Source: Rhynchopus sp. YZ270_cl-10 (Eukaryota > Euglenozoa > Diplonemea > Diplonemida > Diplonemidae). Taken from it: a DNA stretch of 64,000 nucleotides. How positions within the stretch are numbered: position 1 is the stretch's first letter; the number at the start of each line of letters is the position of its first letter. The stretch spans positions 558,001 through 622,000 of the forward strand of contig OZ037878.1 of the NCBI GenBank assembly GCA_964035575.1, in the 5' to 3' direction. Under the pieces are notes generated by a model. It did not search any database. It saw nothing but the letters and a program-made list of their open reading frames with translations, and was not told the DNA's origin. This document shows positions 41,571 to 51,692 of this stretch, in pieces. The position numbers were made by a program, and so were the translations under genes.

Positions 41571-42060
41571 ACACCAACTGCGAGCCGACTTTCGCAGTGC
41601 ATGGCGACAGAACAGGCTTTAAAAACACACATACACACGCCCCTGCACACAACCGAGGAAAATGTATCGAAGCCAAACAAAAATAAAAGAGTGAGGGGAA
41701 TACACTATTGTTTGGTGATCTGTTTAGTGTAGCCGCCATCCAGACAGCCTTCATAGAAAAGCACCCCCTCAATATTTTGTGGCAATGTTTATCGTGTTTA
41801 TCATTTTCTTATTATTTTTTTTTGTAGTGTGAACGGGGTCGGTTCATCGCCTACATGATCCATCAACACTTTTCACCATTGGGAAATGCTGGTGGGAGGG
41901 TTCAAAGCACAGGAGTATTTGGCATGCAACACAGGCGTTTCCGCACAGGAAACCAGGGAGCACAAATAGGGTATATAATTCAGTCTAACCCCAATTTTTT
42001 TGGCGTCCACGTAAAAAAATCTACCCAGAGGTAAAAAAACTCTCCCAAAAAAAAAAGAGA

Positions 42061-42103
42061 AAAGTTTATAAGATGAACCTAAGCCTCTCGTGCTGAGTCA
42101 CCT
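42061..42103. repeat. H1 hairpin repeat
   Basis: AAAGTTTATAAGATGAAC, CTAAGC, CTCTCGT, GCTGAGTCACCT. Close to consensus, with one mismatch in the stem. Confidence 0.75.
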
Positions 42104-42240
42104 CAAAAAAAGGTGATTCCTCCGCACTTTTACTCTTCACCTAAACCAGTGGTTTCCGACAAAAAAAAAATAATTCCAGGGGGGAAGGGAGAAACCCTGA
42201 ACAGATGAACGTACCTCTTGTACACATTCATCTCTTTCAA

Positions 42241-42283
42241 AAAGGTTGATAAGAAGATCCTGGTCTCGGCTTAGTCACCTTTT
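42241..42283. repeat. H1 hairpin repeat, diverged
   Basis: AAAGGTTGATAAGAAGATCC, then TGGTCTCG, then GCTTAGTCACCTTT. The left stem half has decayed, while the outer AAAGGT/ACCTTT pairing remains. Confidence 0.6.
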
Positions 42284-42494
42284 GAAGGGGGGAAACAATA
42301 CACATCTCGGGAGGGACATGGTATTTCGTTATCTTCCAAAAAATAAAAATCGAAGACAACTTGAAAGATGAGTACGCTGTCCTATGCAACATAATATAAC
42401 GCGGTGTGTCGGATTATGGGTGGACCATTGGACCAATATCCACCTATAAGTCACTACAGATTTGGACTGGCTTTCATTGCATTGCATTTTGTTT

Positions 42495-42556
42495 TGATAA
42501 ATTGTTGTAGTGTAGTTGCCTCGGTTGTGTTGCCACAGTTGATGCAATATCCACTA
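42495..42556. repeat. R3 repeat copy
   Basis: GATAAATTGTTGTAGTGTAG, TTGCCTCGGTTGTGTTGCC, ACAGTTGATGCAATATCCAC, then a T run. Confidence 0.7.
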
Positions 42557-42960
42557 TTTTTTTTTCTTTTTGATGAATTGATAAATTGACGTGTAGACAC
42601 CTTGCTTTTTTTCTCATTGTGTGAGATCCACGCATTTTTTAAATCAAACGTACACAGAGTTCTGACTACCCTTCTTTCTGGGGGGTTGCGTCTTAACTGT
42701 TTAGTGGGGGGCAGAGGGGGGGGGTCTGGTAGGTATAGGGCTATAGGGAACATATTTTATTCTTGCATACACCAAAACCACGCATTATATATTACTCAAC
42801 GCAAAAAAGAAAAAAGCCCGTTCAGAAAGAGAGAGAAAAAAATTGAAAGATGTGCCTCTCGTGCAAACATCTCTAAAAACAAACAATATAAATAATAATC
42901 AGCGACCCTCGCTCATTTTTTTTGTATTGCACAGTACAGAAAGCAAATAAAAATTTTTTT

Positions 42961-43002
42961 TTTCATAAGGATGAACCTAAGCCTCACTGCTTAAGCCACC
43001 TT
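42961..43002. repeat. H1 hairpin repeat
   Basis: TTTCATAAGGATGAACCTAA, GCCTCACTGC, TTAAGCCACCTT. The stem is slightly shifted. Confidence 0.65.
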
Positions 43003-43706
43003 AGAGTTTTGTCGGGGGGAAAGGGAAGAAAACACACAGCACGCCTCATCCACTCATGTGGTTGGTGGCGTGCGAATTATACACAATTCTAGGCACCCGG
43101 TCTTTCAATAAAAACAAAGGAATGGTCACAAAACAAAAAGACAAATAAACAAAACAAAATACACCTTCTATTTCAAAGCGTGGAAACCCCTACCTATCCA
43201 GAAAGCGCAGCTGGCGAAGCAGGGCCAGGTCAAGACCTTTGTTGATTGCTCTACGCCACTGGGGACGGTACACATCTGACGTTCCGTGAGGTAAAATTGA
43301 ACCCCTCGGAGTGGTACACAATAGTGAGTTGCTAACAAAAAAAGAAGAAAAAAAATGATTATTGATGCAGGCACCTCCGACTGTCCCACGTACTATGCCG
43401 ACCCCGGATGAAAACACAAATACCCTGCAGCCAACAACAGAAATAAAAGAGAGTTGAAACGTGCTGAAATGAATCTCAGTCGAGCTCATGCAAAAGGGTG
43501 AGACGTGAGAAAAAAGGTTTTTGTGCACATTTTTTTTTCTAGCCCATTTTCCATGTTGGCGCTAGGCCCAAGCCTCGATTAAATTCAGTAGAATAGAAAG
43601 AAACAAAAAGGGAGGTATTGAGAAAAGTTTTGAAAAATTCTTTTTTGGTTGTGAGAAAAGGGGAAAAAGGGGAAATTCCTCGGATAGAAGAAAAAAACGA
43701 AAATTA

Positions 43707-43749
43707 TAGTTTATAAGATGTACCTCAGCTTCTCATGCTGGGTCACCTT
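43707..43749. repeat. H1 hairpin repeat
   Basis: AGTTTATAAGATGTACCTCA, GCTTCTCATGC, TGGGTCACCTTGATC. The stem bases have changed on both sides (CTCAGC with GCTGGG keeps pairing with a G-T). Confidence 0.65.
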
Positions 43750-44248
43750 GATCATATAAAAAAATGCACGCACGCAGTGATATAAATATGGGTAGCAGGG
43801 GAGTATGTAACCCAGCAAACGACAAGAGGAGAGAGCTGATCCGTTTTATCCTTTTTATCGTTTTTCGTTTTTCTTTTTTGAAAAACTCTCTACAATCGTC
43901 TGCCACGCCTTCTGCTTCGAAACTCTTGGGAAATCCTCACAAAGGGGAGAGAGAGAGAAGAAGAAAACCTTTGTACGGGCAATCACCCCACCTAAAAGAT
44001 GGTACCTTAACGTAGGCTTTGGATACTCACATACAAACGCATCTCATCCTCTCCTCTCAAAAAAAAAAAAAAAAAAAACTCGGGCAACAAAACCTCCGAA
44101 ATCCAAAGAAAAGTTGTAACATGAATTCACCTCAACGTGCAGACCCATCTTCCAAATGAGAATACAGCCAAGGACACAAACAAGAGGTGTTGAACGTGCA
44201 AAACGCCTCACCGGACGCAGGCACTGCTTCTCTGTGGGCTATCGAACA

Positions 44249-44270
44249 CCCCCCCCCCCCCCCCCCCCCC
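44249..44270. repeat. 22-C homopolymer run
   Basis: Uninterrupted C run at the end of an H2 repeat copy. An empty-site analogue of the runs flanking the foldback element. Confidence 0.8.
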
Positions 44271-44505
44271 ACAGAGAGCACTTCATTTTGAGATGAACAA
44301 AAAAACATACTACAAGTGTGTGAGATGTTGACAGTACAATAAAACAGCCTCTAAGGACATACAATGATAAGACAACCCACCCAATAAACACCCTTTTTTT
44401 ACCATTTTGTTCGTTTTATAGGCATAGCCATTTTTTCCCCCTTCCCCTACAAACCTCTCTAACCAAAAAGACCCACCTTTTTTTTTGCAACTCGCTTTTT
44501 CTATT

Positions 44506-46023
44506 TTAACTCGCTTGCCGTTTTTGCTCTTCTTCCTGAAGCGTTGCGCGGTCCCAGAGTTCACCGTACGCGAGGATGGAGGAAAGAGGCGATCTTCCTC
44601 TGTAACCTGCCCAGCGTGCAGACTGCCATTTCTTCAGTGTCATGCACGAAGTTTGGAAGACGGATTTGATCTGCACCATCCGTGTACATCCTGCAGCTAT
44701 GTTGTTTGAAGGGTCAAGCGGGTCTTCAACAACTAAGGCCTTTCCGGGGGCAATGACCTTCTCTGCCTGCTGCTTTGCACTGACAACCACATTCTCTACT
44801 GGAAGTCCGAAATACTGCAAAAAATTGTACAGCAACTCCCCCGCATCCTTCGAATCGGTGACATAACAGCAATGGAACACCATGATCAACAATGCATAAG
44901 AGCACAGCCCACCATCCCTCGAGTTGTTACACCGACTCTGTGCCAGCAGCAACCGCACCACAGCGTAGACCGGCGCTGCAGAAGGGAATTTCCCGAGAAG
45001 TTCGCGCACCAAGGTGACCGCCTGGCGCACCCGAGACTTTACTGGAACGAACACAAGATATGCGGTCACATCCCCCGCCTTGATGAGAACAAACCCCTCC
45101 GTCGGTGCAACATATTTCCCTTCAACTTTGAACCCCATTTCTGCCACCTTTTCGGAGACAGTGTTGACAGATGCATCCAAATCTTCACATCCTTCACAGA
45201 CGAGGTCTAAGGGGGATGCAGGGAGGGAGAGACCATAGGCAAATGAACCGTATGCCTTTACGGTAACACCGGGCCAGTTTTCGCGAACACAGTCGTGCAG
45301 CGCGGATCTGCAGCGGTTGCGTACCGAGACCTCCCCTTGGGTGAGCTTGAGAAGCTTCCAGAGGTGGTTCACTTCGTCGCAAAGACGGATGTCCTCTTTG
45401 AGCATCCCTGCTGGGTACCATGGGGTGGTTACAATGGTTTTCCCGGTTTCGGTGACACGCCTGCTTTTGTCGATGTGCTGGGGTTTTGATTCCTTTGGTG
45501 GAGGGTCGCGCTCTGTGCTGCTGCACAGAAGGGAGGGCATGGAGATGTGCCCAGCACTCTGCTGCGCATGAGTTGCGGAGGTGTAGCCAGCGTGCGCATA
45601 CCCAGAGTGCTCCATGGAGTGCACCAGGGTGTTGCTGTTGTTCACCGGAGAGCTCAGGCTGGGCATGGAGGCGGTGCTGATGTTGCCCACACCGTAGCCG
45701 CTGTGCTGTTGTGGGTACTCCTGGCTGTGCTGGCTGTGCATGGACTGTGAAGGTGCGTTCTCCGCGAAGTCGGGCATAGGGGACATATCATAGGGGCCGC
45801 TGTGCATCGAGTTGGAATACCCCCCCTCGCTGTGGTGGCTGTGCTGCGACATCTGGCTTGCGTTCTGTGGCTCGTCGAAGTTGGGGTAGGGTGCCATATT
45901 GTAGACCGGGCTGTGCTGCTTGCGGTCCTTCAGGTCGGAGGAGGAGGTGGTCTTGGCAGCTGCAGCTGGTGCGGTGGCACCTTTCCCATTAGCCCCAGTG
46001 GCGTTGCCTGCAGTAGAAGCCAT
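44506..46023 (-). CDS. TRF4-family nucleotidyltransferase homologue lacking catalytic aspartates (pseudoenzyme)
   Basis: A 505-residue protein, ATG at 46023. The first 170 residues are Ser/His/Gln/Tyr-rich and probably disordered. Residues about 205-460 match non-canonical poly(A) polymerases of the TRF4/PAPD5 type: AYGSFAYGLSLPASPLDLV (256-275), DGGLCSYALLIMVF (370-383) and VVEDPLDPSNNIA (431-443). The family motif GS...SDIDLV is here GS...SPLDLV, so the first metal-binding Asp is Pro271 while Asp273 is kept. The third Asp of the VDISF strand is also replaced (AYLVFVP). Active TRF4 proteins add short A tails to nuclear RNAs. This one probably binds RNA or partners without catalysis. An acceptor (CATTCACATAG) lies 12 nt upstream. 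Confidence 0.85.
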   Translation of the reverse strand: MASTAGNATGANGKGATAPAAAAKTTSSSDLKDRKQHSPVYNMAPYPNFDEPQNASQMSQHSHHSEGGYSNSMHSGPYDMSPMPDFAENAPSQSMHSQHSQEYPQQHSGYGVGNISTASMPSLSSPVNNSNTLVHSMEHSGYAHAGYTSATHAQQSAGHISMPSLLCSSTERDPPPKESKPQHIDKSRRVTETGKTIVTTPWYPAGMLKEDIRLCDEVNHLWKLLKLTQGEVSVRNRCRSALHDCVRENWPGVTVKAYGSFAYGLSLPASPLDLVCEGCEDLDASVNTVSEKVAEMGFKVEGKYVAPTEGFVLIKAGDVTAYLVFVPVKSRVRQAVTLVRELLGKFPSAAPVYAVVRLLLAQSRCNNSRDGGLCSYALLIMVFHCCYVTDSKDAGELLYNFLQYFGLPVENVVVSAKQQAEKVIAPGKALVVEDPLDPSNNIAAGCTRMVQIKSVFQTSCMTLKKWQSARWAGYRGRSPLSSILAYGELWDRATLQEEEQKRQAS

Positions 46024-46035
46024 TGATTCTCTCTC

Positions 46036-46069
46036 CTATGTGAATGAGTGAGGGTAAAAAGAAAAGAAA
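46036..46069 (-). promoter_or_regulatory. Putative trans-splice acceptor of the TRF4-like gene, directly downstream of an H1 repeat
   Basis: Minus strand CTTTTTCTTTTCTTTTTACC...ATTCACATAG, with AG 12 nt before the ATG. The H1 repeat (46070-46110) ends exactly where the pyrimidine tract begins. Confidence 0.5.
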
Positions 46070-46110
46070 AAGTTTATAAGATGGCCCTAAGCCTCTCGTG
46101 ATTAGTCACC
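46070..46110. repeat. H1 hairpin repeat next to an acceptor
   Basis: AAGTTTATAAGATGGCCCTA, AGCCTCTCGTG, ATTAGTCACC. It lies upstream of the TRF4-like gene in the direction of transcription. Confidence 0.7.
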
Positions 46111-46835
46111 GAAATGGGGGGAAGAGGAAGCGGGAGGGAGGGAGGGAGGGAGCTCTCGCAGATGCTCGGCGTACGTTTGGCCACAAAGAGGACCACCGCA
46201 CTTCCTAGAGTCTGCTCCTCTCGTGCTGAGGTGTGCTGCTGTTTTGTGTCAGAGTGAGCTGAGTAATGTTTGTCATCAGAGTCGATCAAGCTAACAGGAA
46301 ACGTTGAAAAGGTTTGTCATCACGTCTTCACGGAAATGGAAGTTGGAAACAGTACAGACAGGTCTCTGGCCAAGGTTGACAGGCAGATGTGAGGGAGTTA
46401 CCCAAATGACCGCCAGAGGACCTTGTCCTCAATCAAATGATACCTTCTTCTTTCAGGTTGGGGAGGGAGGTGGTAAAAACGCTGCATAAACTCTCGAGGG
46501 AGGTGGGAATGTCTTGTTTTGTTTGTTTTGTATTGCGACTGAAAAACAGGGAAAAGAAAGAAAACTTGAAAGATGTACCGCAACGCGTCTTCACCACCAT
46601 CGCATCAGGGAACAAGAAAAAAGGAGGAGAAAACCCGCAAACACAATTCAATCCACGTTCATTCAACCCTTTTTAACCCTTTTGCCAGGACGCACTACAG
46701 CGGTGTCCCTCTTCACTCGTGGCGTCTGTTCCTCCTCACCTTCATCCTCGCTGCGCGCAGGCGAACCCTTGTTCTCTGCGAACCCTGCTTCCCTTTCCTC
46801 AGAGGGCTCTGTGTCTGCATGAAGACGCTTCCACC

Positions 46836-47882
46836 TCACCCTTCTTTCTGCACGGTTGCGGGGTCGGGCACGTTGTCAGTCTCGCATCTCAGACCGTGAA
46901 TCGCGTTTGTCGGCAAACCCACTTCTTCCGCAAGCAACCTCCTCACAACCAGAGCGTCCTTGCTCAACCCTGAGGCATCGATTCTTGTTAACCTTGAGCA
47001 TAACAAGAAGAAGAACTCCCCAATACTCCTGACCCCGCTCAACGCAGACAGGCCATCGACGACTCGCAAGCCTGAGCAACGGAAAAAGAAGTCCTTCCCA
47101 ACGGTAACGACACTCCTCAGCCCCGAAAGACAAACTCTCTTCAACGCCGAGCAGTTGTAAAGAAAATGGTCACCTATTTCGGTGACATTGCTCAACCCCG
47201 AAAGGTCGACGGACGTCAAATGCCTGCAGCTGCGAAGAAAATCCTCCTCAATCACAGTCACGCGGCGAAACACAGAGACGTCAACCGTTCGCAATGCAGA
47301 GCTGGCTAGAAGGCCTCTACCTATTTCAGTGACACTGCCGAACCCCGACAGGTTGATGCTCTCTAATCGCTCGGCGTTGTTGATGAAGTAACCTCCTATC
47401 ACAGTCACATTGCACAACCCTGAAAGGTCAATCTCTGTCAACTGTGGGCAACGGTTCAGGAACCAATCCCCTATTTCTGTGACAACCGACACAGCACTAA
47501 GGTCAAGTCGCGTCAACTCACTCTCTTCCAAGAAGCCCTCAGGAATCTCAGTCGCAACCTTCGCCTCCAAAAGCAAACGCGCAACGTCCGGATCGTCCAC
47601 AGTCGCCAACCTCTCGTTTGTCAGGTCTGTCTCGCCCAATGCGTGAAGTGCTGCAATGGCAGCAAACTGCTTTGTCCTCATGAGCATAATCGTGTCCCCA
47701 GCACTCAGCTCCTTGATGCCCTCCTCTTCACGCAGCACCTCCCCTTTGAAAGTCATCTGAAAGCTGTCTTCCTGCAACTCTGCTGCAGACGCCACCTTCA
47801 GACGCAGGTGTCCAAGTGCATCATCCACACCCACCTCCACCACATGTTCCTTCTCATCAAAATCCTTTATCGTGAGATCCAT
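46836..47882 (-). CDS. Ubiquitin-like domain plus LRR (BspA-type) protein, copy 1, C-terminally shortened
   Basis: A 348-residue protein from the ATG at 47882. Residues 1-75 form a ubiquitin-like domain (MDLTIKDFDEKEHVVEVG ... LSAGDTIMLMR). Residues about 115-320 are LRR_5/BspA-like repeats of about 23 residues with the pattern VTEIGDxFLxxCxxLTxVDLSGL. Compared with copy 2 it lacks one G within a CCTGCACCC/CCTCACCC difference just next to its stop near 46836, which shifts the frame and removes the basic tail. The nucleotide sequence for that tail still follows (about 46680-46835). It also has LLAEEVGLPTN where copy 2 has LQPLPTN. The gene is otherwise intact and may still be functional. Confidence 0.85.
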   Translation of the reverse strand: MDLTIKDFDEKEHVVEVGVDDALGHLRLKVASAAELQEDSFQMTFKGEVLREEEGIKELSAGDTIMLMRTKQFAAIAALHALGETDLTNERLATVDDPDVARLLLEAKVATEIPEGFLEESELTRLDLSAVSVVTEIGDWFLNRCPQLTEIDLSGLCNVTVIGGYFINNAERLESINLSGFGSVTEIGRGLLASSALRTVDVSVFRRVTVIEEDFLRSCRHLTSVDLSGLSNVTEIGDHFLYNCSALKRVCLSGLRSVVTVGKDFFFRCSGLRVVDGLSALSGVRSIGEFFFLLCSRLTRIDASGLSKDALVVRRLLAEEVGLPTNAIHGLRCETDNVPDPATVQKEG

Positions 47883-48352
47883 TTTGTGTTTTTGTGTTTT
47901 GTGCTGTGTCTCTGCTGAGGTGTGCTGCAGTTTTGTGTCAGAGTGAGCTGAGTAATGTTTGTCATCAGAGTCGATCAAGCTAACAGGAAACGTTGAAAAG
48001 GTTTGTCATCACGTCTCGGGGAAATGGAAGTTGGAAACAGCACAGACAGGTCTCTTGCCAAGGTTGACAGGCAGATGTGAGGGAGTTACCCAAATGACCG
48101 CCAGAGGACCTTGTCCTCAATCAAATGATACCTTCTTCTTTCAGGTTGGGGAGGGAGGTGGTAAAAACGCTGCATAAACTCTCGAGGGAGGTGGGAATGT
48201 CTTGTTTTGTCTATGTTGTGTTGCGACTGAAAAACAGGGAAAAGAAAGAAAACTTGAAAGATGTACCGCAACACGTCTTCACCACCATCGCATGAGGGAA
48301 CAAGAAAAATGGCGGAGAAAACCCGCAAACCCTTGTTTCAATCCACGTTCAT

Positions 48353-49561
48353 TCAACCCTTTTTAACCCTTTTGCCAGGACGCACAACAGCGGTGTCCCT
48401 CTTCACTCGTGGCGTCTGTTCCTCCTCACCTTCATCCTCGCTGCACGCAGGCGAACCCTTGCTCTCTGCGAACCCTGCTTCCCTTTCCTCAGAGGGCTCT
48501 GTGTCTGCATGAAGACGCTTCCGCCTGCACCCTTCTTTCTGCACGGTTGCGGGGTCGGGCACGTTGTCAGTCTCGCATCTCAGACCGTGAATCGCGTTTG
48601 TCGGCAAAGGCTGCAACCTCCTCACAACCAGAGCGTCCTTGCTCAACCCTGAGGCATCGATTCTTGTTAACTCTGAGCAGCGGAAGAACAAGGACTCCCC
48701 AATACTCCTGACCCCGCTCAACGCAGACAGGCCATCGACGACTTGCAAGAGCGAGCAACCCCCAAAGAAGTACTTCCCGATGGTAACGACACTCCTCAAC
48801 CCCGAAAGACAAACTCTCTTCAACGCCGAGCAGCCGCAAAGAAATTGGTCACCTATTTTGGTGACATTGCTCAACCCCGAGAGGTCCACGGACGTCAAAT
48901 GCCTGCAGCTGCTAAGAAAATACTCCTCAATCACAGTCACGCGGCGAAACACAGAGAGGTCAACCGTTTGCAATGCAGTGCCGGCAAAAAAGGTTCTACC
49001 GATTTTAGTGACACTGCCGAACCCCGACAGGTTGATGCTCTCCAATCGCCCGGCGTGTTCGATGAAGCCATCTCCTATCACAGTCACATTGCACAACCCT
49101 GAAAGGTCAACCTCTGTCAACTGCGGGCAACAGGACAGGAAGCCATCCCCTATTTCGGTGACGACCGACACAGCACTAAGGTCAAGTCGCGTTAACGCAC
49201 TGCCTTGTGAGAAGACATGAGGAGTCTCAGTCGCAACCTCCGCCTCCAAAAGCAAACGCGCAACGTCCGGATCGTCCACAGTCGCCAACCTCTCGTTTGT
49301 CAGGTCTGTCTCGCCCAATGCGTGAAGTGCTGCAATGGCAGCAAACTTCGTTGTCCTCACGAGCATAATCGTGTCCCCAGCACTCAGCTCCTTGATGCCC
49401 TCCTCTTCACGCAGCACCTCCCCTTTGAAAGTCATCTGAAAGCTGTCTTCCTGCAACTCTGCTGCAGACGCCACCTTCAGACGCAGGTGTCCAAGTGCAT
49501 CATCCACACCCACCTCCACCACATGTTCCTTCTCATCAAAATCCTTGATCGTGAGATCCAT
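48353..49561 (-). CDS. Ubiquitin-like domain plus LRR (BspA-type) protein, copy 2
   Basis: A 402-residue protein, ATG at 49561. Same layout as copy 1: ubiquitin-like domain (1-75), then about eight LRR_5-type repeats (about 115-320). It keeps an extra tail with acidic and basic clusters ending PGKRVKKG, which looks like a nuclear-localisation signal. There is no di-Gly terminus at the Ubl, so it is an integral Ubl rather than a modifier. Such proteins can dock on proteasomes or ubiquitin-handling machinery through the Ubl and bind clients through the LRR; this is inference. A CACGATAAACGCCACAG acceptor lies about 25 nt upstream. Confidence 0.9.
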   Translation of the reverse strand: MDLTIKDFDEKEHVVEVGVDDALGHLRLKVASAAELQEDSFQMTFKGEVLREEEGIKELSAGDTIMLVRTTKFAAIAALHALGETDLTNERLATVDDPDVARLLLEAEVATETPHVFSQGSALTRLDLSAVSVVTEIGDGFLSCCPQLTEVDLSGLCNVTVIGDGFIEHAGRLESINLSGFGSVTKIGRTFFAGTALQTVDLSVFRRVTVIEEYFLSSCRHLTSVDLSGLSNVTKIGDQFLCGCSALKRVCLSGLRSVVTIGKYFFGGCSLLQVVDGLSALSGVRSIGESLFFRCSELTRIDASGLSKDALVVRRLQPLPTNAIHGLRCETDNVPDPATVQKEGCRRKRLHADTEPSEEREAGFAESKGSPACSEDEGEEEQTPRVKRDTAVVRPGKRVKKG

Positions 49562-49590
49562 TTTTTTGTGCTTTTGTGTTTTGTGCTGTG

Positions 49591-50000
49591 GCGTTTATCG
49601 TGGAGAAGGTGTGGACAAGCAAGAAACAAAGAGATAAAAACGGAAGCTGCAATATGCAGACAACCCATTCGGCACTGTCTGCATGCCGTGGCAGGGCTGA
49701 ACGAACCCACATTTTGATCAGCCGAGGCAACTACCTTTAGCAGTGCATGGGGAAACCCCTATCTGCCGCCTGAGAAATGTGCGGTGCGAGGGAGAGAAGG
49801 GGAGCAAGATCTATTCTAGTTAACTACTTTTCGTTCACCCACAAAACACTTTCCCCCCCTCAGCATGAGATAGGAGGGCGCATTATAATCAGCACAGACC
49901 CCGCTGACCGACCCCCCTTACCCCCACAAATAACCCCCTTCCCTCCCTTTGTTTACATGAGGTTCTTTGGTGGAGAATCGCATGAAACAACAAAGGCGGG
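49591..50000. other. Short spacer
   Basis: Downstream region of the GT15 gene. Contains a relative of the R3 core (CCGAGGCAACTAC near 49720) and pyrimidine-rich DNA. No gene seen. Confidence 0.4.
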
Positions 50001-51692
50001 TTAATTAAAACCCAGGCGGGCTACGCAGGCATGTGGTGGAACGAATGCTGGTAATACCACGTGGTGTGGGCAGGTGCCCGGCTCTTGAGGAGACCCGTTC
50101 TCTCCATTGAAAGAGACGTGGATGTTGTTGATGTAGGCAACCTGGGAGCGCTCCAGAAGGTGGAGAACACCCATCGTACGAATCAACGAGTCAGACCATG
50201 CTTCAAAGAAAAATCCCTCTCCCTGTGTGAAATGTGGTGTGCAGTGGGGGTTAAATTCATAACCATCCGTGTAGATGTAGAGTGCGTAGAGTGCGTAGAG
50301 TGCGTAGAGTGCAAACATACCATATTCAGCGCAGAGAAGTACCGATTGTACCCCTCCCCCCGCATCCAGTTCAGGTCAACAATCTCAGTCTGCGCCGCAA
50401 AGACACAGTGTACATAGCTGTTCTCGGCGGTGGCTTCATATTTGACATCCCAGACGGAGACAGACTCCTCTTTTACAAACTTTTGGTATTTCGCGTTGAA
50501 CTGATTTAAAAAAAATATATATTGAGTAAAATACAACGTATCCCGCCACTGCTTTTTGGGGGGTTTTATAAAATTTTTTAACCCGATTTCATCGATGCAA
50601 TGTAAAAATGTCCCTCTAATATGAATCTCATACATTAGAAGCGGCCTTCGCATTCTCCCGGCCTGTCATGAAGAATCCTATTTTTTGCCCCTTTTTGTTC
50701 ATCTCTGCTACCGGGTTGTATGGGAAGCTGCAGTGGAAGAAGGTGTCCACATCGAGCCTCCAGTAGTAGTCAAACTCCGCAAGAATCGACTGTTTTTGGA
50801 CGAACCCTGCAAACCAACGGTGGAGGTGCCGGGGGACCATGAAGGCATGATTCCCACCGTGCTTGCGGACTAATGTCCTCATGACGGAGGGGTTGAGGGG
50901 CGGCTGCTGCCAATGCGATGCCTCTATCGCGACACACTCTGCACGATGTGTTGCCCGACTCAAATCCCCTTGCGCCAATGCCGAACACACCCGTGTATCG
51001 AATATGATGTATGGGTACCGCAGTGCCCTGTTTACCGCTCTGTCAAACCGTCGGATCGAATGCAGCACCCTCCCCAGCTGCCCATCCACCCCCAACACAA
51101 CCATCACCACCGCCACCTTCAACTCCGCCCCTTCCAACGCGACCTTCGTTGCATTCTGTCTAGTCCACCTCGCTGTCTTAATAGAAGCATCTGCCACACC
51201 CTGTTGACACCGCTCTGCACACATAAAGCCTTTCTCAGGCACCTCCCCGCATGCTTTTTCTACAATAACATTGCCACTGCATTCGCAAAATCCGGAAACT
51301 TTTGCCCCAATTTTTACCATACATCCTTTGTCATGATCTGGAGCGCGGTAGCCATACGGTGAGCAGCTGTGGGTAGCGCGAAACCCAATGCAGGAGCCGC
51401 CTAGAAGAGCCATCCCGGTTTTGTAGTTCGACAATGCTTTGGTTGTATCGGTGAGACGCCGTTTCATGCGCTGATCTGACAGCTCGGAGAGAAGAACAAT
51501 AACAAGAAGCAGCCCCACAGCAACCAACGCTAGCACCAAGGACCGCGAGGTAGTCGTTGAGAGCTCGCGTTCGCTGTGGAGAAGACTCATAAAACGTTCG
51601 TTCTGTTCGGAAGACCCACGCCTCACAGGGGGGCTGCCTGCAGTCTGAGGGGATGCTGAGGCATGGCGGCTATGTGCTCTCGTTCGGTCCAT
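50001..51692 (-). CDS. GT15-family (KRE2/MNT1-like) glycosyltransferase
   Basis: Three exons: 50634-51692, 50321-50500 and 50001-50222, with introns of 133 nt (GTATGA...ATCAG) and 98 nt (GTATGT...CACAG), give 486 residues. A cytosolic basic N-terminus precedes a signal-anchor helix (about 52-70), so it is a type II Golgi protein. A Cys-rich stem lies at about 95-165. The catalytic domain has KVAVVMVVLGVDGQLGRVLH, the YYWRLDVDTFF motif with the metal-binding acidic residues, VHCVFAAQTEIVDLNWMR and the FFFEAWSDSLIRTMGVLHLL block that holds the family nucleophile region. GT15 enzymes transfer mannose (alpha-1,2) from GDP-mannose to N- or O-glycans in fungi. The second intron contains a (GTAGAGTGC)n microsatellite of four units. 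Confidence 0.9.

Larger units (their letters stand above)
40361..44505. other. 4.1 kb repeat-rich gene desert
   Basis: No gene supported. H1 hairpin repeats occur at 41524-41570, 42061-42103, 42241-42283, 42961-43002 and 43707-43749. An inverted R3 copy lies at 41383-41425, a direct one at 42495-42556, an H2 copy at about 44190-44254 and a 22-C run at 44249-44270. About 43251-43390 shares motifs with 51935-51990 (GTGCCTGCATCAATAAT-type on the minus strand). Confidence 0.65.
46226..49590. repeat. Tandem duplication of a 1.69 kb unit (gene plus flanks)
   Basis: Unit A (about 46226-47915) and unit B (about 47916-49590) share the Ubl-LRR gene and about 450 bp of its downstream flank (GCTGAGGTGTGCTGC, TTTGTCATCAGAGTCGATCA, CTTTCAGGTTGGGGAGGGAG and so on). 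The homology breaks off at about 49590, just beyond the GTGCTGTG in the copy 2 leader. Confidence 0.85.
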
